Assembly (NCBI RefSeq): GCF_001411555.2
Contig: NC_049916.1
Coordinates: 7,281,889 to 7,345,888, forward strand
Length of the DNA: 64,000 nt
Reading direction: 5' to 3'
From: Juglans regia
Lineage: Eukaryota > Streptophyta > Magnoliopsida > Fagales > Juglandaceae
A program made the position numbers and the translations under genes. Under the pieces are notes generated by a model that saw only the letters and a list, made by a program, of their open reading frames with translations, was not told the DNA's origin and made no database searches. This document shows positions 23,101-35,491 of the stretch, one piece after another; within the stretch, counting starts at the first letter, position 1, and every line of letters begins with the position of its first letter.

Positions 23101-26100
23101 TACTCATGAGCCTCATGCCTTCCCTTGACAAGACCTTCTCCTTGGTTTTCCAAGAGGAAAGGCAAAGGCAAATATGTACTGTAACACTACTTTCACCTGA
23201 GCCATTAGCTCTTGCTATTTTTCACAACACCAAGAGGAAAGAAAAACCCGATATAACATGGTATCATTGTGGTAAGGTTGGACACACTAAGGAGAAGTGT
23301 TTTAGATTGGTTGGTTTTCCACCAAATTTCAAATTTACTAAATCTAAAACTGGGTATTCTAGTGGTTTTTCTGTTGCTAGTCACTCTGCAAATTAGGTAC
23401 AATCTCTGAACCAGGAGGGAAATTTGGAAAGTTTATCACAGTTGCCTCTTAATCAAGCTCAGATTCAACAACTGGTTGCTTTGATTAATGCTCAGACATC
23501 TCAGTTGAACATACATGAGCTAAAGATCCATCAACCTTCTGGTCAAGCCTCGTCAATTTTGTCTAACCCCACCCAATCAACTGATGTTGTGACCAAATTT
23601 TCACCAAGTTCTAATATGGCAGGTAAAAGTGTCTGCCTCTCTAGTTCTTTTATTGTTCCTGATTCATTAATGCATCATAATCTCATCTCCACACAAGGTG
23701 AACAAAAAGCACCTTGGATTCTAAACACTGGTGCTATAGACCATATGGTATGTTCCACCTCTTTCTTCTCTTCTATAATCTGTTCTACTCAAGCTTTTGT
23801 GCAGCTTCCTAATAAGACACAAGTTCAATTCACTCACATTGGAACTGTCAAACTCTCAGAATCATTAACTCTTACCAATGTTCTATGTATGCCATCATTC
23901 AGCTTTAATCTGATTTCTATGAATAAACTCACAGATAATCCTCTTCTCTGCCTTTTGTTCTTGAATAAATTCTGTGTTATACAGGACCTTTATTCATGGA
24001 CTCTACTACCTCCTTCTCAGCTCACTTCATGGTACTGTAGTCAAAGAGTCACTTCCATTCAATCATCCTTTCAAGCCTTCAATCAACAGTCAAGCTTTCA
24101 ATGCAAATGGACAACAAGAGTTTGACCTATGGCACTTTAGATTAGGACATTTATCCAATCAGAAAATGAATTTCATTCACTCTCAAGTTCCTAATGTAAA
24201 GTGTAGAGAGCAAACTCAATGTACTATTTGCCATTTGGCTAAGCAAAAGAAAAAATCATTTCAATTGAGCACATCTCTTTGTCATTCTCCCTTCCAATTA
24301 ATTCACTGTGATATTTGGGGGCCTTATTCCCAAGTATCCATCAAAGACACCATTATTTTTTAACAATTGTTGATGATTACAGTCGAGTGACTTGGGTTTT
24401 TCTTATAAAATTTAAAACTGAAATCAGATCTCTCTTACAATCATTTGTTCACATGGTAGAGGTTAAATTTGGTGCTAAAATTAAACAAATTCGATCAGAT
24501 AATGGTCTTGAATTCAGTATGACAGATTTCAATAATCTTCATGGAATCTTGCATCAAAAGTCTTGTGTTTATACTCCACAACAGAATGGAGTTGTTGGAA
24601 GCAACATAATGGAGTTGTTGGAAGGAAACATCAACACCTCATTTCTGTTGCAAAAGCCATTCTTTTTCAGTCCTCCCTTCCCTTGAAGTATTGGGGTGAT
24701 GCAATCCTCATTGCAACATATTTAATTAACAGGATCCCTTCACCTGTTTTAAATAATAAGTCACCTTATGAGAAACTTTTCTCTTCCACACCATCTTATG
24801 ATCATTTACAAGTATTTGGCTGCCTATGTTTCATCTCTACTCACAAACACAATCAATCTAAATTGGACCCTCGTGCTCGAAAATGCATTTTCATAGGGTA
24901 TCCAGCTGGTGTCAAGGGATACAAGGTTTATGATATTGAGAGCCAATCATGTTCTATTTCCAGGGATGTGATCTTCTATGAGTCTACATTTCCTTTTCAA
25001 AAATCTGATCTCAACAGATCCTCCTCCAATGATCAAATCATACCTTTAGTTTTACCTATGACAGAATAATCTTCTTTCTTCACAAATAATCTTACCACTC
25101 CTTCAACATCTCAATCTGATTCCTCCTCTCATATTCCCATTTCAAATTCAACTATTAGTTCCTCTCTCCCTCACACTAATCCTCCTCAATCAGATTCTTT
25201 TTCTCATAATCAGCATTATGAAACAACTCCACCTGATCCTCTCTCAACTCCATCAAAAAATACAAATTAGTCCATCATTCCTCTTAGGAGATCTAATCGT
25301 GTTAGAAAACCCCTTCATACCTGCATGACTATCACCGTCAAGTAGTCACTAGCAGCCCCACTCAAGTATCATCTTTATCTTCCACTAATCATCCACTTCA
25401 CAAACACTTGTCCTACTCACATCTTTCTCCCTCACAGAAAACTTTTGCACTCTCACTTTCCCTCTTGCATGAACCAAAAACCTCAAAGAAGCTGTGATGT
25501 CTCAGCATTGGCAAGCAGCAATGCAGTCTAAATTAAAAGCTTTAGAGGAAAATGGAACATGGACAGTCACTAGTTTACCTCCTGGAAAGACCTCAGTTGG
25601 GTGCAGGTATGTTTTTAAGATCAAGCTTAATTTAGATGGGTCTATAGATAGATATAAGGTCAGGTTGGTGGCCAAGGGCTACACTCAAATTGAGGGATTC
25701 GATTATCAAGAAACATTTAGTCCCGTAGCTAAGCTTATCACTGTTAGAATTTTTCTGGCCTTAGCTACCATCCATAATTGGAATTTAAGCCAAATGGATG
25801 TGCATAATGCATTCCTAGATGGAGATCTTGATGAGGAAATATATATGGACCTACCTCTAGGTTATTAGATTAAGCCAAAGGTTAGTTTGTAGGCTGCACA
25901 AGTCATTATATGGCCACAAGTAGGCCTTTCGACAATGGAATTCAAAATTCTCTTCTTTCTTAGTTTCTATTGGATTCCAACAATCTAAATCAGATTATTC
26001 TTTATTTACAAGGTCAGATGAGAATGGTTTTGTTGCTCTATTAATGCATGTAGATGACATACTTATTAGTAGTTCAAATATGTCAACTATCAATGTTGTC

Positions 26101-27350
26101 AAGGCACATTTGAACTCACAATTTGGGATCAAAGATATGGGGCAGGTGAAATATTTTTTGGGTTTGGAAATTGCAAGATCAAGGTCTAGAATACATATAT
26201 GTCAAAGGAAGTATACTCTTGAAATCCTTGAGGATTCTGGTTTCTTGGGATGCAAACCTATCCACACTCCCATTGAAACTAATCACAAGCTTAGTCACAC
26301 TTCTCTAAATTTGTTAATGGATGCTACTGCCTACAGAAGGTTGATTGGGCGACTGATCTATTTAACAATCTCAAGACCAGACATTACTTATGTTGTTCAT
26401 ATACTTAGCCAGTTTATGGACAAACCAGCAGAGGTATATTTGCAAGCTACTCACAGGGTTTTGAGATACTTGAAGGGTTCTATAGGACAAGGTATTTTCT
26501 TCTCTGCTTTGTCAACTTTGCAATTGAAGGCCTTTAGTGACTCAGATTGGGCAGCTTGCCCAGAGACAAGAAGATCAGTTACTAGATACTGCATATTCAT
26601 TGGGGACTCTATGATTAGTTGGAGGTCTAAAAAGCAGACAACAATTTCTAAATCCTCTGCTGAAGCAATGTATAGGGTATTAGATCACACAAGTTGTGAA
26701 ATTATTTGGATCATTTCTTTATTAAAAGATTTCTAGATTGATCATACTAAAGCTGCAACATTGTACTGTGATATCCAATCTGCTCTACACCTCACAAAGA
26801 ACCCAGTTTTTCATGAAAGGACTAAACACATAGAGCTAGATTGTCTTTTTATTCCGGAAAAGGTTACAGCAAGAACCATCATGCCAGTTCATTTGCCTTC
26901 CAAGTTTCAGTTGGCTGACATATTCACCAAGGCTTTACCTGCTGCTACCTTGCATTTTTTTATGTCCAAGATGGGCATCCTCAACATCTATGCCCATCTT
27001 GAGGAGGAGTCTCAAACTTCATCAAAAGGATCAGAGGAGTTACTTGAGGATGCACTGACTCTACCTACAGCCACACCACAGAGAGGACTTCCCACATAAT
27101 ATCATAATATTCTCTTGTTGACACCTTAGCAAAAGTTTGTTAGAATATCCCCTTTGTAGCTGCTTCTAGAATTAGTTTGTTATTCTTTGTTTTATTATTT
27201 GATTCATTGTATATATATAGCTATCATTGTAAGCTTTCAGAAGAATGAATTAAGTGAGAATTCTTTATCTCCATCCTTGCTCTTTCTTGGTATTTTCTTC
27301 CTTTATCTGCAACTCCTCAAAATTCAACAATAAGTGGCACCCATATATGG

Positions 27351-27387
<37 letters not shown>

Positions 27388-30300
27388 CATGCTTATATAT
27401 GTCCCATTTATAGATGTTTAAGGAAGTCGAAGCTATGTCTTCACTTATATTCTAAAAGAATTATTCGATATTATAATTGAAATCGCCTTGGATTCAAAAT
27501 AAAACGAAACAACTTCTCTCTCTCTCTCTCTCTCCCTCCTTGACATTAATATGGAATCTTATTCACCAAATAACCATTTCAGACTCCACATTAAGGGGAA
27601 AATGAAACAAGACAATCTTCATGCAGGGTTGGTATCATCGGGATTCAGTACAAATTCCAAGTGAATTTGTGCTTGCATAAGCAACTCTTGAATTATTTGC
27701 AGTCCTTCAATCAACATGGGGTTGCTAAGTACAATGTATGGGATGCACAAATGGTTTCCAAGATTTTCTTGCATGGTTATTTGCACCAATGGTTTCCCAA
27801 AGTTCCTCCACTTGTCATGACTTTTGACCAATGCATACCTTTTGAAAGGTGAATAAGTTGCATTCGGTATTGATGGGAGGGAATTTTCCCTTGTCAATCC
27901 GGGACTATTGTTTCATTAATTGGGCTCATACTCAAAAACAATTCATAGGAATATTACAATTGAAAACCCTTGGAATCAGATAAAGATAGAGTTATACTAC
28001 TCAACTGCTATATATGCTTTGACCGCTATGTTTGCCCTCAACGTGGCATGCTGCATGGCTAGCTAATTTTAAAACAAAAAATAAAAATAAAATAGAGAAA
28101 TGAAGAGACAACTTTTTCCTTAAATTAAGAAGCATTTGGCGACTTCAGAATTCAACAATAGCATCTTACATCTACTTCTTCCTAATCATCCTTCACATCC
28201 CTTTTTTTAGGTACCAAATTCATTTGTTCTTTAGCTCTTCCACCATTGTGGTTTAGATTTTAAATCTTCATAACATAAAGGGAGAGAGAGGAAAAAACTC
28301 TGCACCTTCCGTTTTCTTTCATTTGTCCTAAATTTAGAGATATGGTCGTCAGCTAATTACTCAGCCATTCTTCTTCTTCCTTCTCAAAATTTCGTTTATG
28401 TGCCAAATGGAGTAATTTGCTGCTTTCAAATGAAATCTCTCCACTCAGTTTCATTTCATTTTTGTTTCCTTCTTTCTTTCATTTTTTCCTTTTTAATAAC
28501 TATACGATGTGGCATGCCACATCAAGCGGGCAAACAGAGAGATCAAAACTGAGCGGTAGAGTAGCTTCATAAAGATAAGGTAAGCACTTTTCATTCTCAA
28601 GAAATAAGGGATTTCATTCACCAAATATCCATACATGGGATCCTGTTCACTAAATATCCTTATTGGACTTCACATTAAAAGGATTTAGATCAATTATCCC
28701 ATCCTTAGATATCACGGGGAGAGGCCAATAGCATTCAAACTATTAGGACAACCTGCATTCGAACTATTAGGACAACTTTCCCTTATGCCCAGACTTTGTC
28801 CATTAGGAAAGAAGGATCAATATTTACTAAGTTGGCTAAATGAAACCCTAACTGACATTGTCCTATCATCAGTCTATGGGCTCGATACATCCAAGCAAGT
28901 TTGGAATCTTCTTGCTTCACATTTTGCCTCACACCTCACGCTCTCGAGTGTCACATGCACCTCAAGAGACAGCTGCAATCACTTTGTCGTTCCTGCAAAC
29001 AGCTTAGTCATGGGCTGATCAACTGACCCTTGTTGGTGAACTAGTTGACAAAGATGATTTAGTTTCTCATATCATCAGTGGCTTAAACCAATCTTTTCAA
29101 GACTTTATCACCTCCTACTCTTTTGCAACTCGAGAATCCTCACTTACTTTTGATGATTTTCAAACTGAACAACTTAATTATGAAATGAAAATTAGCACCC
29201 ATAATCAAGCAACTGATTCAAATGCAGGTAGTCTTGCTCTTTATTCTCAAAAACAAATTAATCACTTCAGCAAAAAAAAAAAACCTCACTTGGGAGGTTC
29301 CTACAAACAACAGCAACCATTTGCTTCAAATTAGAAGAAAGGAAACATGTCTGGAACCTCTTCCTTTCCTGCTCAAACCAAACCTCCTTGTCAAATATGT
29401 GGTCACCAAGCACTGGATTGCTTCCACAAGATGGATTTTGCTTATAAGTGACGACACCCTTCAACTTAGCTAGCAGTCATGATTGCTACAAATTCTAATC
29501 CTAAAAACATTGTAGATCATACATGGTTTGCTGACAATAGTGTCAATAGTCATATCACTGCAGATATGGGTAATCTTCAAATCAGTACACCTTACTAAGG
29601 TGAAAATGAGGTTACAGTAGGTAATGGCTTAGGTCTGCATATTACATAGGTTCTAGCCATTTTGAAACACCAACCCTCACTTAGATTTAAATAATGTTCT
29701 TCATTGCCCAAATGTAGTTGTCAACTGTTTGCCTATTAAGAAATTATGTCATAATAACAACAGTTGGTTCAAACTAACCTCTTATTATTATTATTATTAT
29801 TATTATTTTTGTGAAGGATAACCTCAAGGAGCAAACTCTTTTACAAGGTCCAAGTCGGGATGGTCCCCACCCTATTCAACTTCCAACTTCAACCAATATA
29901 GCACGTGCTTACGCTTTCTAGATTGGATTTTCTGCAGATTCTTCACTTTAGCACCTACGTTTGGGTCAACCAGCATCTAATGTCCTTAAGATGTTGAAAT
30001 CTCAATGTAATCTTCCAGTTAAGGGCTTTGTAGACAATAACTCAATTTGTGGGCTTTTTCAATTAGCAAAGTCCAAGTCTTTACCTTTTCTTATTTCTAC
30101 TTGATTGTCTAGGACTCCACTTGAAATAATAAACTCTTACTTGTGGTGTTCTCCCATCTCTTCCATAAGTGGTTGCCGATATTATATTGTCTTTATTGAT
30201 GAGTTTTTTAGATTTAGTTGGCTTCATACTTTGTGTGCAAAATTTGATGCCTACCCAGTGTTTTGTTAAGTTCAAATGTTATGTTGAAAACTTATTCAAA

Positions 30301-33300
30301 AAAAAATAAAATACTTTCAATTAGATGGTGGTGGTGAATTCACCTCCAACAAATTCAAACACTTTCTCACATCCAATGAAATCATACATGATATGTCCTG
30401 CCCTCATACCCCACAGTAAGCTGGCATTGCTGAGAGAAAACATTGGCACATAATCAAAAATGGTTTGGCCTTGCTTGCTCATTCTTATTTGCCTTTAAAA
30501 TATTGGGTCGAAACATTTAGCACTACCATTTACCTAATTAATTGACTCCCTACTTCTGTCTTGAAAAATAAATCCTCATTTCAAGCACTATTACACAATG
30601 ATCCTGATTATAAATTAATCAAAGTCTTTAGTTGTGCCTGCTACCCACTTCTTAGACTCTACAATGACCACAAATTGCTATTTCGTTCATAAAATGTGTC
30701 TTCCTAAATTACAGCTCAAATCATAAGGGATATCTTTGCTTAGACCCCTTAACTAATTTGTCTACCTCAGTAGGAAAGTGATCTCTGATGAACACTTGAT
30801 CCTTGCTCATACCTCCACTCAATCCCTACAAAGGCCACTTGTCATGAGTCTAATCATATAGGTTGCACTCTCACTACAACTGCTGCTACTACTCAGGTAT
30901 CTTCTCATGCTTCTTTTTCTTTATTTGAACAAGACTCATATTTCACTACCTTCTTCCCAACATAACCCTACCAAATAACCCAGCCAACCAAGTACAACCC
31001 TACACACTTCTAATCCACTTAGCTCTCCATCGTCCTTAGATTCTGTTTTCCCTCCCTCCCCATAACCTACAAGTGGTAAATAGTCCACTTCCTCCTCTAG
31101 TGTTAGTCACCCTGCCTCCACACACTCTTATGGTTATCCATGCTAAGATATGTAATTACCATCCCAAACACTTTCGTGACTACCTCTTATATTAGTTCTA
31201 CCAAGCATCCCTTTCGTGCATTGCATTCTCAGATGATTCCTATAGCTCCCTCATCATTCACTCAAGCTGTAAAGTGTGCTGATTGGAGAATTGCCATGCA
31301 AGAGGAGTTTCAGGCACTACAGGCCCAACAAGACTTGTTCTTTATGTCCTAGGCATCCCAACATCATTAAGAACAAATGGGTTTACAAAGTAAAGCAAAA
31401 CTTTGATGGTTCAGTTGAAAGATTTAAAGCTTGCCTTGTGGCTAAAGGGTTTCAACAAAAAGATGGCCTTGACTATTTTGAGACTTTCAGCCCTGTTATC
31501 AAGCGTCGCACCATTCAAATAGTTTTAGCACTGTTGTTCACTTTGATTAGTCTGTCCAACAGCTTGATGTGTTTAATGCCTTCTTGCATAGGACATTATA
31601 AGAGGAAGTTTTCATGGAGCAACCTCCCGGGTTCATTGATCCTCACTTCTCAACTCATGTGTGCAAGCCACACAAGTCCCTTTATGGACTTAAGCAGGCT
31701 CCAAGAACCTAGTTTCATCAACTCTCTCAATCCTTGTTGCAGCTTGGCTTCAGCTCTTCACAGGTGGATCACTCTCTATTTACTTATCATCATCACAACA
31801 TTCATTTGTTCATTCTGGTATATGTTGACGATTTAATCATTACTAGCACTCATCTATCTATGATCATGAGCTTGATTTCCTCATTGCAACAAGACTTTTC
31901 CATGAAGGGCTTTAGACCATTATCTTACTTTTTAGGCATCCGAGTTCACTGAGATGCCACTTGCCTGCACCTATCTCAAACTAATTAATACATTATTGAT
32001 GTCCTTTATCGAGCCAAAATGGCTAGTGCAAAGCCTTGCTCCAGTCCTCTCGCTTCAAGAGTCAAGCTTTCCAGATCAACTAGTGACCCTCTCACCAACT
32101 TCACCGAGTATCGTCATATAATTCACCCACTTCAGTATTGCACATTGACACGCCCAGAAATTGTCTTTGTTGTGAATCAATTGTATCAATTCATGCACTC
32201 TCCTACCTCCACTCATTGGACTACTACAAAGAGGGTGTTTCGATATCTTAAGGGTACCATTCATCATGGTCTATACTTTTGCAAGGGCTCCCTAGATTTG
32301 AATGCCTTTAGTGAATCTGACTTGGCTAGAAATGTGGATGACAGTCCCTCTACCACAAGTTATGCTATCTTCCTTGGACCCTGTCTAATATCTTGGAGTG
32401 CGAAGAAACAGCATGTTGTCTCAAGATCAAGTACAACATCAAAATAGAGGGCTATGGCTTTTGCTACTGCAGAATTGTATTGGTTACTTATGCTTCTCTG
32501 TGAGTTTCAACTGCATGTTCCTTCTCCCCCTACTTTGTGGTGCGACAATCTTGGTGCCTTGTCCCTTGCTGCAAATCTCATATGATCCCCTGCTCGCACG
32601 AAGCATATTGAAGTGGATTACCACTTCATTGAGAGAAGATTGTCAAGAAGGATATTCAACTCAAGTCCATCTCTACCTTTGCTCTGCTGCCTAATATATT
32701 TGCTAAAGGTTTGACCTCTGCTCACTTCATTCAATTTCGTGACAAGATGTTGGTCCCTGCCCTTCCCCTTAACTTGAGAGGGGATGTTAGAACAACTTTC
32801 CCTTCTGCACACAGTTCAATAGAGCCAGAGTCCAAGTCCCACTCCAACTCCACCTCTGTCAATATCAACGATAATCACCAAGAGAATGATAGAGATAAAT
32901 CTCAATCAAGCCAGTGCTAGAGTTTATCACTATATGCATTAGTTGATCATATTATCTTGCTATTTATCACTTCTAATTCGAATATTGTAGATAAGGATAA
33001 GTGATAGATAGAGATAAGTTTATGTAACAAACCTTTGTACGATGCTATGTACTCTATATATATTCAATGAATATACAGCAGGAGGTAGGCTGCTATTTCA
33101 AAACCATATTGTTATCTTTCACGAACCCCTTCAACCTCATTATAAGAAGGTGGCTCAGGCAAGTCTCCTTCCGCGTGGTAGTTCTCCTAATTCACTCCGA
33201 CCCCTAATTCTAGACGAGCCTCTTTTTCACCAGCAGCAGTTTTATTAACTGGCTGAGTGGTGGAGGGGAGTCCATCCCAGTTTATAACCGAGCTCCAGGG

Positions 33301-34221
33301 GAAAAGAAACCAACTTACAACGGGTAGAAGAAAGGGGGAGTAGAGAACTAGCTAGGAAGGATGGTCGAGGAGAGAAACAGCTAGCTAGGTTGAAGAAAGG
33401 GACAAAAACTCCGGCTAGGGCGGGAAGATCTCGAATCCATGGTGCAAAATATTTCACACACGCCAGAACATGTCGCTAAGAGGACGGTTGATGTGAAGAT
33501 CGATCGATCAGGTTCACGTTGGCAATTACTGGCTTGCATGAGTTTGGAGACTTGCAGTTTTGGGATAAGGCTGTTACAACGTTGCAAGTAGTGGACATGC
33601 AATTTTCTAGGATTACTGAAATATTTATGTACGCACATATGCCGTCACGTGAACGATAACCCATAAATACAGTGCAAGAAACGGACAAACAACAAGCATC
33701 TCAAGAAAGAAACAGATCAAATATGTGAGACGAGAAACCTGAAATCCTTTAAGTGGAGTGTCATAGTGCAAGGGATGGTTGACTCTCTCCTTGATGATGT
33801 CTCGGAGGTGCTTCGTATAACTGCTCATGAAATCAACTCTTGTTGGAGGAGTATTCAGCATTGTCGACACTTTTGTGAGCCTATTTGCATACTTACGGGC
33901 AGCTTTATCGCATATCTCTTCCACTTCTGGCGAGGTCAGCCCCCCTTTCCTCGTGAAAAATTTCAGACCATTACGTGTGTAAGGTAAGTGAGATGCCGTC
34001 ATCTGCAACCACACAGTAACAAGTTTCAACTCTTCCAAAATTATCAATACGTAATTGCTTCGATGAGCAGTACTATTAATATTTTATTATCAAATACAAT
34101 AAAGAATATATTTGTCGAGTGTCAAACTCACCAAAGTAACGTTAAAACTCTAATTAATACAATGCATGAGAAAAATACATCTTTAATTTCACTTCTTTTT
34201 TTCTCTGTTGTCTTGAAAGAG

Positions 34222-34259
<38 letters not shown>

Positions 34260-34828
34260 TATTTAATATATAGTATTAGAGGCCGGAAACGCAAGCAAGC
34301 TACCATTATGGAAGCATCATAGGCAAACGGATGCAGCATCGTACTCATGAAACAAGCTGGAGTTGTAGCTAATCCCATGTCGAAAACCGAGCATCCAGCA
34401 CGAGAAAGACCTGCAAACACAGCTGCACTCAACGATGCTCCCGATATGCGTGGATCCCTGCCTAGAGAAACCCTAACTTCTTCAACAGATTCTCGTCCCT
34501 TCTCCAAGCCATTGATGACCCACTCCCCAAAACTTTCTGAAATCGCTTCTACAGCCGGCGGCGTGAGGTCTACGGTTCGACCCTTCTCGCCTTCCAATGC
34601 CACCCCACGAACATCGGACCCGTTCTGGAGCCTCCTAATCCTGTCCATTTCTTCGTCCACAAAAACTTCATTGTACTTTGCAGTGCTAGAGGAATTTACG
34701 CATATGACTTTTGTTAAAGGTGGTGGAAATGAAAAGGTAAGAGTTGTTCGGAGTGGCCTTGTGGACGAAAAACTTGTTTTCCGGGCGTTACCTTGCAAGT
34801 ACAAGGATGGCGCTGAAGTGGATGCCAT
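20184..34828 (-). CDS. Phosphoglucomutase/phosphomannomutase-family protein, plastid-type (At1g70820-like)
   Basis: Six exons, complement(20184-20373, 20495-20607, 20712-20911, 21189-21705, 33739-34002, 34304-34828), sum to 1809 nt or 602 residues with frames kept at every GT-AG junction. The family interconverts hexose 1- and 6-phosphates, but the substrate of this subgroup is uncertain. The first 45 or so residues are rich in Ser/Thr/Arg, like a chloroplast transit peptide. Catalytic landmarks are present: the phosphoserine loop [11 protein letters not shown] at the start of exon 2, the metal loop DTDVDR (exon 3), the sugar-specificity motif ETSGH (exon 3) and a C-terminal phosphate loop with [27 protein letters not shown] is typical of the At1g70820 group. 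Intron 2 is 12,033 bp and carries three mobile elements. The last 13 residues (after FRDKYAASR) differ from the usual FLD-type ending, which may mean a truncated C-terminus or an unseen last exon. Confidence 0.92.
22052..22371 (+). repeat. 5' LTR of copia A
   Basis: It begins TCTCAAACTTC and ends AATTCAACA, so the termini are TC...CA instead of TG...CA. The same first bases occur in the 3' LTR, and the perfect TSD fixes this border. A TATATATA promoter-like stretch is near 22251. Confidence 0.92.
22467..24125 (+). pseudogene. copia A gag and protease region
   Basis: The ATG at 22467 opens a copia gag ([34 protein letters not shown]). A TAG near 23028 and another near 23394 interrupt one otherwise continuous frame. 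The zinc knuckle at 23260-23310 has lost its first cysteine ([14 protein letters not shown] instead of CxxC). The retropepsin motif reads ILNTGAIDH where D-T/S-G is required, so the catalytic Asp is Asn and the protease is expected to be dead. A frameshift follows near 23960. Confidence 0.88.
24120..25069 (+). pseudogene. copia A integrase
   Basis: The pre-integrase zinc-binding H-x-C-C segment (WHFRLGHLS ... CTICHLAKQ) is followed by the rve core. Its catalytic residues lie in [25 protein letters not shown] and a C-terminal glutamate region, spread over three frames with shifts near 24340 and 24600-24680. The tail [19 protein letters not shown] ... FGCLCF ... [18 protein letters not shown] is typical of plant copia integrases. 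Confidence 0.88.
25486..27009 (+). pseudogene. copia A reverse transcriptase and RNase H
   Basis: RT runs from [18 protein letters not shown] through [23 protein letters not shown] and [19 protein letters not shown] at about 25867 and a frameshift follow. The active site appears as HVDDILI, with His in place of the usual Tyr. RNase H covers [27 protein letters not shown] and [18 protein letters not shown] further TAG lies near 26736. Confidence 0.9.
27010..27329 (+). repeat. 3' LTR of copia A
   Basis: 320 bp, the same length and termini as the 5' LTR. It follows the purine tract GAGGAGGAG and is followed by the TSD ATAAG. Confidence 0.92.
27354..27540. repeat. TA and CT microsatellites in PGM intron 2
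   Basis: A (TA)n run at about 27354-27383 and a (CT)n run at about 27509-27534, just right of copia A. Confidence 0.85.
27980..28577. mobile_element. Mutator-type MITE with 9-bp target duplication
   Basis: ATAAAGATA occurs as a direct repeat at 27980-27988 and 28569-28577. Between them are 580 bp with imperfect inverted arms. GAGTTATACTACTCAACTGC at the left faces GAAGCTACTCTACCGCTCAG (reverse complement) at the right, and the arms extend inward through ATGTTTGCCC and GTGGCATGC. A 9-bp TSD with long inverted repeats is the mark of MULE-derived elements. No coding. Confidence 0.75.
28792..32694 (+). pseudogene. copia B polyprotein remnant
   Basis: In order there are gag ([27 protein letters not shown]), a protease-like [12 protein letters not shown] with a changed active site, integrase ([28 protein letters not shown]), RT ([42 protein letters not shown], then an intact YVDDLII near 31826) and RNase H ([25 protein letters not shown]). 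Many stops and several frameshifts break it, more than in copia A, so it is probably the older of the two. Confidence 0.85.
32785..33130 (+). repeat. 3' LTR of copia B
   Basis: It starts TGTTAGAACAACTTTCCC after a purine tract. TATATATATTCAATG near 33055 suits the promoter/poly(A) zone of a copia LTR. The right border is estimated only. Confidence 0.6.
34223..34257. repeat. TA microsatellite in PGM intron 1
   Basis: A (TA)n run of about 17 units, about 50 bp past the exon 1 donor on the coding strand. Confidence 0.9.
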
Positions 34829-35491
34829 TGTTTTCTTGGTTAAGTTGGTGCTTTGCTTCGTTTCAAAGTTTCCGTGGAGATTATTTCTGGGCCAAGCAAT
34901 GAAGTTGGAAAGATAAGATTAACCCAGTGAAATATAACCTTACAATTCTCGGTCCAAATATCAAGGGAGAACGGAAATATCTTCAGACAAACTTCCAAAC
35001 TCCAAGATTTTTCCGTTTTGTGAGCCTATTTGCATAGTACTGCAGACAAACTTCCAAACTGCAACGAAAAAAAAACACGCAATCTTTCATGATTTACATA
35101 CGTGCAAATGATGTTTCTGATGAGCAAAGGAATATTCTCGATCATAAGGTACGTACCATCTAGATCAGTTCCTTCAATTCCTCTAATACGTGTCTAACTG
35201 AAATAATACATTAATTATGATGAATTTTAGAGACGTTTTACGTACCTATTTACTTCGTTTCAAATGATCATCTTGCATGCCAGAACAAACCACAAAAATC
35301 TAAGAAGCACATAAGCTTTCTCCATGCACGTTCACCCCTTCAAAAGTGCAATCATGATCGCTTATTTTTTAATATGACCAATAAACTACGAACGTTATTA
35401 TTTAATCCACTAATTTGAAACATAAGTTATGCCCTATTTTTAAGATATAACTGCACATTAAGATAGACAGAATACAATTGACGTGACAAGA
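34829..35491. other. 5' flank of the PGM gene, with filler-like repeats
   Basis: This spacer links the PGM start to CACTA element 2. CAGACAAACTTCCAAACT occurs twice (34984-35001 and 35044-35061). Between these copies, 35016-35036 is identical over 21 bp to 33871-33891 in PGM exon 2. No other gene is seen. Confidence 0.6.
34928..34940 (-). promoter_or_regulatory. TATA-like element of the PGM-family gene
   Basis: On the minus strand the sequence reads GGTTATATTTC about 100 bp before the ATG. It is the best TATA candidate in the first 200 bp, but weak. Confidence 0.3.

Larger units (their letters stand above)
22047..27334 (+). mobile_element. Full-length Ty1/copia retrotransposon (copia A) with ATAAG target duplication
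   Basis: LTRs at 22052-22371 and 27010-27329 are both 320 bp and differ at about 12 positions by eye. ATAAG flanks both sides (22047-22051 and 27330-27334). A primer site TGGTATTGAGAG follows the 5' LTR, and the polypurine tract GAGGAGGAG directly precedes the 3' LTR. The domain order gag-protease-integrase-RT-RNase H is that of copia. It lies in antisense orientation inside intron 2 of the PGM gene. All large frames are interrupted, so it is not autonomous. Confidence 0.95.
28766..33130 (+). mobile_element. Decayed Ty1/copia element (copia B) in PGM intron 2
   Basis: Only about 26 bp of the 5' LTR start remain (28766-28791). They match the start of the 3' LTR at 32786-32812, and gag sequence follows directly, so the rest of the 5' LTR, leader and gag start are deleted. 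The 3' LTR begins TGTTAGAACAAC at 32785, after the purine tract GAGAGGGGA, and ends near 33130 (end not fixed). Like copia A it lies antisense to the host gene. Confidence 0.82.

Noticed and set aside
27619..27897. Minus-strand frame of 92 codons in the PGM intron
   Set aside because: No domain recognised. It could be an old gene fragment, but nothing in the sequence supports that.
34347..34916. Plus-strand frame of 189 codons
   Set aside because: Antisense of PGM exon 1, whose family match is clear on the minus strand.
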